Assembly: GCA_032719365.1 (NCBI GenBank)
Contig: CM064862.1
Span: forward strand, 82,147,628 to 82,211,627
From: Prinsepia uniflora
Taxonomy: Eukaryota; Streptophyta; Magnoliopsida; Rosales; Rosaceae
Direction of reading: 5' to 3'
Length of the DNA stretch: 64,000 nucleotides
Part shown: piece by piece, positions 1 through 11,869 of the stretch
Numbering within the stretch: the first letter of the stretch is position 1
Layout: each line of letters starts with the position of its first letter
The notes under the pieces: model-generated
The model's input: the letters and a program-made list of their open reading frames with translations, nothing else
Database searches by the model: none
Told to the model about the DNA's origin: nothing
Translations under genes and position numbers: made by a program

Positions 1-1744
1 TCATACAATCATATTCATAATCCATATAAAACATTTAGGCATGCATAGAATTTATAAAACCAAAGTCCACTCACATACCGTTTAACCGTGCGCCACGATA
101 CGTGTGCCATAGGCCTTCCCGGGCTACACCATTATCACCGGGACTCACAATCCTGTCCAAATCAAATTAGAGGGTTACTAACCTCGTCATTAACATCCTA
201 TTCAAGTCGCGTAATTTTCCCTAATTTTTAACTATTTTTAAACTCGATTTAAAACCTTCGGACATCCCGAACAATATCGAAACGGGGTCCGATTGACACG
301 AAACTAACGCTAAAGTGTTCGTTACATTGCATAGGACAAAAGTCATGTTGACCTCACCTCGAGATTCGTGCCCACGCGCCGTCACGCGCCGCTGTGAGTG
401 GCTGCGCGTGAAAGCCACGTGCCTGCTACAGTGACTGCTACAGTCATCGTCCTCGACCGTTTCTCTGCAATACGGGCATGCAACCCGTGAGTTCAACCCG
501 ATCAGATAGCCATCAATTCCAACTCGATTTTATCTGTTTTTGATCCTAAGACATTCCTTAATTATCCAATTAGAGTTCTGAGTCCATAATTAACTCTAAC
601 CATCCCTTAATCGTGCCATCAACCCGTGATCACCCAAACGGGTCGATCACCGAAACTCTACAATTCCCCAACCATTATCAAATTAACTTTCCAGTAAGCT
701 CATAAGGATTAATACGAACTAATTCGCATGATTAATTGGACATGAAGTTACCTCAAACGCCCCGACTCAAGCTCGGGTTTTTCCTGTTATCCACCAGTCC
801 GTCCACGGCTCTAGGAGCTTCAAAACTTGCCCCATTTGATCTGGATCGACTACTAAAGGTTCCAGAAAACTATTTCAAACCTCAAATAGGCTTGGGCTGG
901 CCTAAAAACTGAAATTCGAATTTGAGCTCATCAAAAACCAGTTTCGGGTTTTTGAACATTACCTCACCATTTTCACTCATTTTCTTCCTTTCTCAATCTC
1001 AGAACACTTCACTCAGTCCCTTAAGCACTTTCACCATCAGAAATCCGCTCAATTGGACCCTGGAAAGGCTGATCACATGTGGGAAGCACTCTGTTTTTCT
1101 TCCCGTTTCAGAAACATCACAGCACCCATTCAGTTCTCAATGTTAAACAATTTCCTCCCGCATGTTACTAACAATACTAAACAATTCATGGAAAGATCGC
1201 ACAAGTCATCCACTCAGTTCAATCATGGCTCCAACTCACGGTTGTTCAAAATCAACAGCCCAAATTACCATTTTGCCCTTGCTTGGAAAATTACCGAAAT
1301 GCCCCTCACGCATCCAGATCCGTAACTTGGTCATTCAAACTCCGATTGACGGGTGCCGCCTGTCTATAGACAAAGGGCATCGAGACCTTCCTAACGGCCC
1401 TTGGCCCTCGGCCATCGGACCTCCCGATCAAAAAGTCAACATTTTCCCTTATTTCGTCCAAATTACGAAAATGCCCTTGATTTCCGAACGTCATAACTTC
1501 TTCCTCAAATGTCGGAATCGAATGTGCCACCTGTCTATGAACTCGTGACGTCCCAAAATACGTCATGGTCATTGGTCAAAGTCCGTTTGACCGTCCGAAT
1601 TAAAAGTCTACATTTTGCCCACGCCTAGGGGCAAAACGGTCATTTTGCACAATTCGTCCGATTCCACTCAACTAATCCCAGATTAGTCGTTCTAAATCAT
1701 AATTAAATAATATTAAATCCCGATACTCGGGACGGGTCGTTACA
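1..1744 (-). mobile_element. LTR-like unit 1 (partial, minus), TGTAACGACCC family
   Basis: On the minus strand this unit begins at 1744 with TGTAACGACCCGTCCC and runs off the left edge of the window. Its content matches the other eight units: the '(G)TGCCACCTGTCTATGAACTCGTGACGT' type block near 1530, the GC-rich CACGCGCC / GCTGCGCGTG block near 380-410, and the GTCCACTCACA motif next to a GCATGCAT-like stretch near 40-75. The sequence to its right (from 1745) resumes in the middle of another unit, so this copy is inserted inside unit 2. No gag or pol is visible. Reading frames here are short and not conserved between copies. Whether it is a solo LTR or one LTR of a longer element cannot be told from the window. 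Confidence 0.75.
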
Positions 1745-4700
1745 ACCACCTAGGTCAATGACCCGCAGATCAATGACCCTCCCTAGAGGGAGGTTTTAAC
1801 CTCTGGCAATCGTACTCCTGAATCACTATATGGACCGGTCACTCCGTGCAACGATCCCTCGCAAGCAATGCCCCGTAACTACTCTAGGATACTACGAGAC
1901 GTCTGGAGGAGACAACCCGCCACTCTAGGATACTACGGGATGTCTGGAGGGCAACCGTTCGTGAGGATGGTATACGGAAAACCGTTTCATAAATCATCTT
2001 AAAACCGTTCAAAGGGCTACGCTCAGGTTTTTCATAAAACCATTGTAAATCCATAAATTCAAATCCATTTGCGGTCCCCGACCTGAAATCATATTTATAA
2101 ACCATAACTGGGCCTCATGCCCGAATTCGTAAACCAACGGGGCCCCCAGCCCGATCGTATAACTCAAATGGGCCCCCGGCCCGATTTCTCATCAAATCAA
2201 ATGGACTCCAAATCCGAGGGTTTCCAATCAAATGGGTCTCATACCCAGTTCCATATTGCTAAATCCAAAACCTTTCCATTAAACCATTATTGAAATACTA
2301 GCACGTATAAGCAGAGTAGAAAACCATAAATCTCGAAACACGTGCAAATACGTACATACTAAAAAACCACAACCATATGCACTCATGGCATCTCAAATCA
2401 TGTTCATAAACTCATATAAAAAATTTATGCATGCATCATATTTAGAAAGTAAGGTCCACTCACAGACCATCCAAGCCGCGCCTCGATACGCGCGCCATAA
2501 GCCTTCCCGGGCCAATCAGCATCTCCGGGGTTCCCAAACCTGTCCAAATCATACTAGAGAGTTACTAACTATTTCAATAACCTCTCATTAGAGCCCCCTA
2601 ATTTTTCGGGGTTTTTAACATATTTTAAACTTGATCATAAACCTTCGGACATCCCGAACTATATCGAAACAATGTCTGATCGACTCGAAACTTGTCCCAA
2701 AATATTCATTACATCAAAAAGATGATTTCACATGTTGAACACTTCCCCAAAAAGTACCTCACGTGTAATGACCCGGAAATTCAAAAAGGGAAAGTTCGGA
2801 AATTTTGAAGGAAAATGACGATTTTGCCCCTGGAATTGGGCGAACGGTTGATTTTTTATTCGAGCGGTCAAACGGACTTTGACCGATGACCGTGACGTAG
2901 TACGGGACGTCACGAGTTCATAGACAGGTGGCACGTCCAATTCCGGTATTCGAGGAGAAAGTTATGACGTGCGGAAGTTGGTAAAAGGGGCCGAAAGTTG
3001 ACTTTTTGACCGGGACCTTGTTTGGAATTTTCGGGAGTACCGTTGGATAGGTCTCGGGACGCTGAATCCGTAGACAGGCGGCATGCGTCAATCGGAGTCC
3101 GAACGAAAAAGTTGTGGGTCTAGAACTATGAAGAGCATTTTGGTAATTTGTTATGGCAAGGTTAAAATAGTAATTTGCCACAACATGGATATATTAGTGG
3201 CTGAGTCAGTTAATGAGGATAAGGGTTAATCTCTTGATGACACTTGTCACCCTAATTGCAAGATTAGTGTAAAGTATGGTTTAATAATATGAACTCACCG
3301 TTTGGGTTTTGATCAACATATAGGAATTGATAATTGGATTCAAACATAAAACAGAGGGATTGAAGAGGGAATTGAGAGAAGAAAAGAAAGGAATTAAGAC
3401 GGGTAATTGGGGCCTCAAATTCAACTGAAACCCAACATAAAACCCAGAAAACCCGAAAATACCTATAAGGAAGCTCGGATCGATTTCGATGTTGTGCGTG
3501 TTTTTAAATGAAATTGATGTTGCAGTTGGCCTTCTGGGAGTGAGACGAGTCGAATGAGATTAAAATTGAAGGAAATTGAGGGTGTTATCGACCAGAACCA
3601 AGAGGGGGAAAACATTGAACGTTCGGGATTGAGTCGAAGGAATTGAGACGAGGAATGACAAAATTGATCTTTGAAATGTGTTTCTTAGGACCTTACGATG
3701 CTGTCTGATGCATCAATTGAAAGAAAGCGCTAGAGAATGAGGACCTTCGACGACTGCACAGTAGTCTGTGTTCTTCGTGGAATCAAGTTCAGTTCAATGC
3801 GCTTCAGGTAATGTTTGATGTAATTCTAGTTACAGAACTTTAATTAAGTCTCTAACGATGTTAATGGACGATTGAATTGAAGTAAATGATGTCGAATTGG
3901 CAGAAATCCAGTCGGGTTGCATCGCGGGCTAACCGGACCCGTTTACCAGTTAAACGGGTTGAAACGACGACTGTTCATGAACACTGTTCACGGCGCGTGG
4001 CACCCACGCGCATCCACTCACGGCGGCGCGTGGGGGCGCATGAGTGGGAATTTCTAGGTACGATCAACATGAAACTTGTCCTATTTAATGTAACGAACAT
4101 ATTTGGTTTTGGTTGCGAGTCGATCGGACGCCGTCTCGATAATGTTTCGAGGGTCCGAAGGTTTAAGTTACGTATTAAATTAATATTAAATTCCCGGAAA
4201 ATTATGATAAATTAATATGATGATAATTAGGTCCCTAGTGACCCCGATTAATGATTTTGGACAAGATTCGGGATTCTTGGCAAGTGTCGGAAATTACGGA
4301 AACGCGTGCAGCGCGGGAAACAAGCAGTTGGACGGTGTGTGAGTGGACGTTTGTTTTATAAATTGATATGCATGCATAGTTAAATGTTTTACATGATTGA
4401 TTGCATGATTTGGTTTACAATGATGTCATGATTTGTTTGAATGATTATTTATGATTTCATGATTATTTTAATCGGTAATTCGGGCACGTTTTTCGAGGAA
4501 ATGTGCAAACGATATTTTGGACTAGGCCCGGAGTCAAAATGATTTCAAAATGGATATTTTGATGAATAAATGAGTTAAGAATGATTTCTGGATTATTATA
4601 ATGTTTTCTATGTGATTTTACGGATTTACGTGTAAAGGATATTTGGGCTTGAGTCCCGGTTGATACTGATTTGACTTGGATTGGGTCATGGATTTGACTA

Positions 4701-6292
4701 ACATGTTTTGGGATAAGATCCCGGATGGTTTTCATTGTGATTGTGATTGTGACTGTGAATGCCCAGACGGTCGGAGCTAGGGGATTACCTAGTCGGTCGG
4801 AGCTTGGGGATATGATGGTATGATTGTGAGTAGTATGGTAAGCCAACTTCTCGGATGCGACTGAGCCTGGATGTACCACCCGGATGTGTCTGAGCCTGGG
4901 GATGTGTTCGCCCAGATGTGACTGAGCCCGAGGGTTGAGCCCAGAGGTGTCTGATCCCGAGAGTGTGGCTGGATGTTGGCCTACGCATAGTGCAGATGTG
5001 ACAGTGTGATGGTTTGTGCACTTGTGAATAGTGTGGATTGATTGATTGATTGAGTAATGAACTGTGACCTTGTGTATCGTACTGTTTGCTATTGATGGTG
5101 ATTATGATTGCGTACTGGTATTGAGTACGAGTTCTGGTCTGTGGGGCCAGGTAACTATGTTTTCATGTGTTTGGCTTGAGAGCCGAGAATTTAACTTGTT
5201 AGATGGTTTGGCTGAAAAGCCAGTATTTGTGTTTCATCTGTTTTTCCATATGCATGCATGATTTGTAAAACTGGAGGGTAAAGGATGTCTTTTCAAATGT
5301 ATTTTAACGAATATATTTTTGTCCACTCACACCTTTGTTTTTTATGACCCTCCAGGCTGTGGCACAACGTTCAGGGCTGATCTCGAGGCGGAGGCATGAG
5401 CAGAAATCAGTGCAGTTATCCCTGGTCTGGCAGGTGCTGAAGGGTACTTTCGGGATTTCAGTCGACTTGTCAGACGGGAGCAGGACTGGGCACGGTTATC
5501 AAGGTCCAGTTGGGACGGGTCCTGTCACCACGCACCCCCAAGTGCCTCTCAAAGGCCCTGCGAGTGGGAGCCACGCACCACTGCACAATCATCTTCAACC
5601 TCTCGCAGACCGGCCCGAACCCGGTTCACTACAATGCCGGTCCAACTGAACCTGCATGACCAGTTCACCCCTTTTCTGACCACCAAAATCAATCCTGATC
5701 ATCCCTATAGCTTTGTCTCATCCTTAGAAACCTAACCATGTGATTAAAACTGAGAAAAACCACCTAGAACTATCGGTTTGATTTTTCCCCTAACGGTCCA
5801 AACTTCCAGCCCTATGCCTGGGCTACACAGCCACCTCTTACCATCCAAAACCATTTCTAAACGTCCATACAAACCCAAAAAACCTTCCCCAATCATCAAA
5901 AACAGCCCCTAACGTTCAAAATATCTGGGCCCCACTCAGTACACAAGTTCATCTGCCTCGTACAACGTGCAATAGTTCCTTGGAACTTCCATAAACCGTA
6001 ATTTTCCCGTCGAACGTCCTATTTCGACGTGCCGCCTGTCTACGGACTCATATTGACCCGATCTACGTAACGGTCCTCGGCCCTCGTGTATCGGACCTCT
6101 CGAGTCAAAAGTCAATTTTTTACCCTCGTGCATCGGACCTCTCGGGTCAAAGGTCAACTTTTTACTCTCGCTTAGGGGCAAAATTGTAATTTCGCCCTGA
6201 ACGTCCGATAATCCTCGACTAATCCTCAATTAGTCCTGCTAATCCATAATTAAGTCTTAATTAATCCCAAGAATTTGGGACGGGTCGTTACA
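1745..6292 (-). mobile_element. LTR-like unit 2 (outer, minus), interrupted by units 1 and 3
   Basis: The parts are 1745-2763 and 5528-6292, with unit 3 (2764-5527) between them; the left part lies beyond unit 1 and outside the window. On the minus strand it starts at 6292 (TGTAACGACCCGTCCC). The 1745 end picks up at a 'CCACC(T/C)AGGTCAATG' stretch that in unit 4 (near 10213) is internal. The right flank (6293 on) is CACTA transposase tail, so this unit is inserted in the CACTA relic. It contains runs of short GGGC...GCCCGA inverted repeats (2105-2200). No protein is supported in it. Confidence 0.7.
2764..5527 (+). mobile_element. LTR-like unit 3 (plus), inserted in unit 2
   Basis: It starts with TGTAATGACCCG at 2764 and ends with GGGACGGGTCCTGTCA at 5527. 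The flanking 5-mers are TCACG (2759-2763) and CCACG (5528-5532), a target-site duplication with one C/T difference. Removing the unit joins the GC-rich CACGCGCC block of unit 2. Inside it are the GC-rich block (about 3990-4040), repeated 'CGGTCGGAGCT.GGGGAT' and 'GATGTG.CTGAGCC' minirepeats (about 4755-4990) and GTCCACTCACA (about 5320). There is no PBS, gag or pol, so it is best read as a solo LTR of a Ty3/Gypsy-type element. A 109-codon frame at 3886-4215 exists but is not shared with sister copies. Confidence 0.8.
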
Positions 6293-6494
6293 CTATCTTC
6301 CTTATCAATATAAAGACTATCTTCCTCATCATCTTCAACGATAAATTCCCCTTTATCAATTGGCCTAAGAGGGCCAAGATCAATATGTATAGCATCAATC
6401 TCTATTGGCACAACATCTTCTCTATGTAAAGGTGTATGGATGACATCAACATTATCAAGTTGAATGAGACTATGAATGTCTGATGATAAATTCT
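6293..6494 (-). pseudogene. CACTA transposase C-terminal tail fragment
   Basis: Read on the minus strand, this short piece is open throughout and encodes an acidic tail (...SLIQLDNVDVIHTPLH..., ...GEFIVEDDEEDSLYIDKED). Across the retrotransposon at 6495-15510, with the duplicated ATTCT counted once, the frame runs on directly from the DUF4216 remnant at 15516-16050. It is therefore the distal C-terminus of the same CACTA TNP2-type protein. It is cut at 6292 by LTR-like unit 2; the remainder lies beyond the left edge. The protein is a dead fragment. Identification rests on continuity with the DUF4216 part, not on a motif of its own. Confidence 0.7.
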
Positions 6495-8095
6495 TGATAG
6501 ATCATTAATTAAGCATTATTTTATATTATTTTATTCCCTTTATACTTGACTTTTAATATTAAAATAATAAATAATTAGATAAAATAATTTATTTTGTGAT
6601 ATTTTTGTAGAAATAAATAAATCTTGGAATTTGGAGCATTTTGATGAAAGAATCATCCCGATCGGAATTATAATGAAGAAATTATGGACGAAATATAAGA
6701 AGCCACCGAAAATCGCAAGGAAATTCGGTAAGAAGCTGCTGAAATCTAGAAACCCAAGCAAAAAATCAGCATATTTCCCCAAAATCAGCATATTTTCCCC
6801 AAAATCTACCCAATCTCATCATTTACATCACTTCTTCATGTATTATTTTATTGTTATTTTTATATTTTAATTTTGTACTTTTATTTAAACAATTGTGGCA
6901 CTCCCTCTATAAATAGGGAGGCCATTTCATGTATTTGGGGTGTCCCCATAGGTCCCCCATTAGTTCCATTTTTCCATTTCTTCCATTTTTCTTAGTTTTT
7001 AGTTCTTGATTTAGTTCTTTTATTTCTCTCTTTTGAGAAACATTTTTGGGGACCATTTTAACTTTTTATAGATTTTCTTATTAATTAGTTTTCTTTTAAT
7101 TCTTGTTCTTAATTTATGTTACTTTTATTTTTCTTAATTTTATTTCTTCTTTACTTTGTTCTTGTGATATTTCTTTGAGATCTCTTAAACACATCTTTAT
7201 GCTTTCCTTAAGAAATACCTAGGCCAAGTAATTCTAAGACAATTCAAGAGTTTTAAGATTGAATTCCTCGTATTTCTTCTTCCATCTTCACAAGTTTCCT
7301 GCCGCTGTTCGGTGATTCTTGTGAAAATCCATACTTTTCTACTTAAATTCTTGTTATTGTTATTGGTATTACTTATGATTCAATATATGTGTTGGTATTT
7401 TCTTTCTAACATTTGTAAGTAAGAATGCAATCTCCATGTGTTTTACTTTTTGAATTTTTTTTACTTCATATGTTTTAGTGCTTAAACTTCAATTCGAAGC
7501 TAAATGTTGATCCGTTGTTCGGGGCATTTAGAATAGAGTTGTAGAGATTTAATGTTTGATCGTTGTTCGGCGCATTAAATCATTAAGTTAAGGTGAATCA
7601 TATTGTAAGTAATAATCCGCTGTTCGGTGCATTTATAATATGAAAAATGTATGCATGTATTTGAGATGATTAAAGTAGGATTTCGTGATTGGTTCAATAT
7701 GAGCATAATGTTAGAGTGTTGGTAAAAATATATGTTTAAAGAAAGTTCACTAGTACAAAGGTTAAAGTAGAAGTAGAATTAAGTATTTAATTATTTTTAT
7801 TTGTTTTCTTTATTTTATATTTACAACCCTTTTCAAACCCCCCCCCCCCTTTTTAATTCTTTATTCTTTATTCTTTTATCCCTTTATTCTTTTAATTCTT
7901 TATTCTTTTATTCTTTTATTCTTTTATACTTTTATTTTATTCATTATTCTTCTCACTAACATATTATTAATGTTCCATAATTTCCCCGGTTAAGAACGAT
8001 CCCTATTTACCAATACTACATCTACACAAAAAGGGTTTAAATTGCATAACACTCAAATTACGTATTTAATTTAATGCGTAGTTTGGGCTTTGTCA
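6495..8095 (+). repeat. 5' LTR of the LARD-like element
   Basis: This 1.6-kb direct repeat of 13901-15510 has TG...CA ends. It contains 'CTCCCTCTATAAATAGGG' at about 6901-6918, a good TATA box (TATAAATA) for the element's promoter. Four to five copies of a 'TGTTCGG(C/G/T)GCATTTA' motif lie around 7300-7640. A 12-C run (7838-7849) is followed by a TTTATTC/TTTAATTC microsatellite to about 7940. No protein is encoded. Confidence 0.9.
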
Positions 8096-8100
8096 ATTTT

Positions 8101-8118
8101 TGGCGCCGTTGCCGGAGA
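8101..8118 (+). promoter_or_regulatory. Primer binding site, tRNA-Asp type
   Basis: TGGCGCCGTTGCCGGAGA lies five bases after the 5' LTR. It is complementary to the 3' end of plant tRNA-Asp(GTC) including CCA, with one mismatch (A where G is expected near the 3' side). This is the minus-strand priming site and fixes the element's orientation as plus. Confidence 0.85.
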
Positions 8119-9632
8119 AATTGGAAATCATTTTTAATTTGTTAGTGTATGTATATAAATTGTGCATATTATACTTGTTTATAAATTTTACTTTTGTTAA
8201 TATTATTTTTGTTTATAATGATCATACTTTACTTATTCATAATCTCTAATATATACTTGATCATAAATGTTCCTAATTTAATTTCATTTGAACTTGTCAT
8301 AAATGCATATTGTACATATTCACTTTTCCTTACTTTTATTATTTTTATTATTTTTTTTTCTTTACACTCTAATCCATTAAATTTAACTTTATTCCATAAC
8401 TTTAAATTTATTCCATTACTTTAAATTTATTTCATTTACTTTTTCTTTATTCCATTAACTTTAACTTTATTCCATTAAATTTTTATTCCACTAACTTTTT
8501 ATTCCATTAACATTTTATTTCATTAACTTTTTATTCCATTAACTTTTTTATTACACTTATTTTATTTTTATGTAATTATTTATTTGGTTATGTCTTGATA
8601 AAATTTAAATTTAAATTAAAAAAATTTCAAAAAAAAAAAATCTTATCTTAGCTTTGTGTTAGTGTTAATTCATACTTGTAAATAAATGTTGTATATATGA
8701 TACTTGTTACCTTTTATACTTGTTCATAAATTGTTCATAACTTTTATATTTCATAGTATACATACATACTTGTTCATAATAGCCATTCATTTATGTTTGT
8801 TTATAATTCTCTTACTTATCATATTATTCTTGTTCATACTTGTACATAATGTTCATTATTTTTAATTGTTCATAAATGCTTATGGTACATGTTCACTTTT
8901 CCTTACTTCAACTTTTATTTATTTTTTTATTTGTTTTTGTAATTAAAAAAACATAAAATTCGAAAAGAAAAAAATTATATTTCCTTTTCTTCATTTATTT
9001 AATTTTTAAATTAAAAAAAAATTCTTATCTTCACTTTGTGTTAGTGTGAATCTAAATTGTTAAATAAATCTTATACATATATTAGTTTGTTAATGTGAAA
9101 TTGTTTTGTAAATATCATTACTTGTGAATGAAATTATACTTGTAAATAAATTGTTCATACTTGTATAAATTGTTTATACGTAAATTGTCATGTTATATTT
9201 GTAAATTGTGCATAAAAACATACTTGTAAATAGTTCTTGCATTCATGCATTAGCCTCGGCTATATGTAGATCACTCATGCTTCGAAGTTTAGATTTTGAT
9301 CTTTAATCAGTGAAGACTCTTTTGTTAACTCTCACCCACGATGATTGTTAACACTTGAGTCATCTTAATTCCTCTGGAGTAAGAAATTATCGAGGGTGGT
9401 GTCCAGGACAAGAGACGGTACTCATAACAGGTTTTGGGTCTAAGAAATGGACATCAATGGAGTTTAAGCCTCAGGATGTCTAGAAATTAACCTTACCTCT
9501 TATGTGTATTCTTTCTAACCTGGTCACTTTTGAACTTACCCAAACAGTTGAATTAATCCAAGATATTTAATTGGGCCGCACGGACGTATAAGTTTTCATC
9601 TAAACTTTGAAGCTATGTGAACCACATATATA
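8119..9632. other. Left interior of the LARD, non-coding
   Basis: It is very AT-rich, with repeated 'TATACTTGTTCATAA' and 'TTCCATTAACTTT' phrases (8190-9240), then more balanced sequence to 9632. All frames are short or low complexity. No gag motif (CCHC) or protease motif is visible. Confidence 0.7.
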
Positions 9633-11869
9633 TGACAGGACCCATCCCAATCCCCCCGGGATTAGTGCGGGATGACCCTGCTCCCGTCTGACACGAAGTG
9701 TGAGACAAGGGATATTTCCAACCTTTGCCCTCCCGGGCTATCAGAGTACGCCAGGATCCAGAGGAGGTATGTGATATCTTCGTCTCTGCTACAGTCCATA
9801 CTGTATCCAACCTGAAGGGTATTAAAAACAGAAAGACTGTGAGTGGACAAAACAAAGAGTTTATAAAAACATTTCCATAAAAGACCTTTATACACTTCAC
9901 TAAAAAGCATGCATGCATAGTAAAACTATTTATCCAATAACATATGTTTAAACAACCGTCATTAGGGTCTCAGCCCCAATTTTCGTAAATCCAAGTCACA
10001 CGGGCTCCTGCCCTAAACCATTTACAGAAAACCATAACATCATAAACATATGTGGGATCTCAGCTCAAAACCATTTATCATCATAAAACACAAATTCCCA
10101 AACCAATTGAAATCATGTTTATCCATTATATTCATATCCAGAACCTGTCACGGTAAAATAAAGCTACGTGCGTGCTAACCGAGGTCTCAAACCCAAGTCT
10201 CTCCAGGGTCCACCCAGGTCAATGTCCGTAGATCAATGACCCTCCCTGGAGGTAACGAACCATGCCCATCCTTAGAGTAAGGAACCCAACTGGGGGGCAA
10301 CTCCACTCAGTCAGTGCTCCGTGACTATTCAGGGTCCACCCAGGCCAACGACCCTCCCCGGAGGAGACAATCATATATAAAGGATGGAATATGAAAAAAC
10401 TTTGAAATCATTCTTTAAACTTTTCCAGGATTCATGCCCGGCCCCTCATAAGCCGTCATGAACCATAAAACCTTTCATGGGTTCATGCCGGTACCCATAA
10501 ACCGTCATGAACCATAAAAACCATTTGTAACACATAACTGAGCGCTAGGCCCGAATCGACATAGAAACTAGACCTCAAGTCCGAATCGTAAACCAATTGG
10601 GCCTCCGGCCCGATTCCATAAATCAAATGGGTTTCGAACCCGAGTTTACCTTTTCAAATCCAAAACCATTTCATTAAACCATTTCCAAAATCATAAGTAC
10701 GGAAAATCAGTATAAAATTGGAAAATCTCGATTTATGCAAGCACGTAAATCGCCTCGAAATACGTGAAACCATATAATTCAAAAATATCCAAATCAAAAT
10801 CATCAAATCACATTCATTATCCTTTTGGAAATCCAAAACCATTTCATTTAGACCAATAAAGACATACAGACCCGTATAGGCACCATATATGACCGAAACC
10901 TCGAAATACGTGCTTATACGTAACCATAACCACACATCCAAATGCACTCATGGCATCACAAACAAGTATTTAAAACATATAATAAATATTTATGCATGCA
11001 CCAATTTAGAAAACAAGGTCCACTCACAGACCGTCCGAGCTGCCGCCTCGATTTGCGTGCCATAGGCTCTCCCGAGCCAATCGGTATCACCGGGACTCCC
11101 AAACCGAGAACCCTCTCGGGTTTCTCCTCCTCTCGCCGCCGTGGGCGGCGGTTCAGGCTTCCAGCAGCCTCCTCTCATTCCTCAGTCTCTCACGGTCTCA
11201 TCCTCAAGTTAGCTAAGTGAAGGGATGATGGTTTGGGTTGCTCAAGGGAGAGGAAATGGTGTGAGATCGGGTTGGTTTGAAAACAAAGAAGGAAATGATC
11301 GATGCATGTATGTGAAGGAATGTCCAGTGGATGAGTGACACTTGTCACTCATCCATAGGGCAGGAACTAAATATCTGGGCCCCACTAAAGTCCAAAAGTT
11401 AACTCGTTTCGTAATTCGTGCAATAGTGCACTTGAACTTCCGTGAACCGTAACTTCACCGTCGAACGTCCAAATTCGACGTGCCGCCTGTCTATGGATTC
11501 GTATCGTCCTTATCTACGTAATAGTCCTCGCCCTCGGCCATCGGACATCTCGGTCAAAATTCAACTATTTGGGCCTTTTAACCAAAATTACTAAAATGCC
11601 CCTAAACTTCCGAACGTCATAACTTCCTCCTTGGATGTCGGAATTGAACGTGTCACTTGTCTATGAACTCGTGACGTCACGAACTACGTCACGCTCATTG
11701 GTCAAATTCCATTTGACTGCTAGAATGAAAAGTCAACGTTTTGCCACGATTAGGGGCAAAACGGTCATTTCACATCGTTCGTCCGATTTCGCCTAACTAA
11801 TCACCGATTAACCTCACTAATCGTGATTAGTCACTAATCTAATCTAGGAATTTGGGACGGGTCGTTACA
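9633..11869 (-). mobile_element. LTR-like unit 4 (minus), complete, ATATA duplication
   Basis: The plus strand reads TGACAGGACCC at 9633 and ends GGGACGGGTCGTTACA at 11869, flanked by ATATA at 9628-9632 and 11870-11874. At 2237 bp it is the shortest complete copy and a useful template for the family. It carries a 12-bp-stem hairpin at 11328-11355, an almost perfect 9-bp-stem hairpin at 9686-9706, a GGTTCCCATAAACCGTCATGAACC-type minirepeat (10430-10525), and GGGCCTCCGGCCCGA-type short inverted repeats (10540-10660). It is inserted in the interior of the LARD-like element. No protein-coding region is supported. Confidence 0.88.

Noticed and set aside
6631..6870. Frames repeated at 6631-6870 and 14037-14276 as a duplicated small gene
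   Set aside because: They lie at the same place in the two LTRs of one retrotransposon; their duplication is explained by the LTRs.
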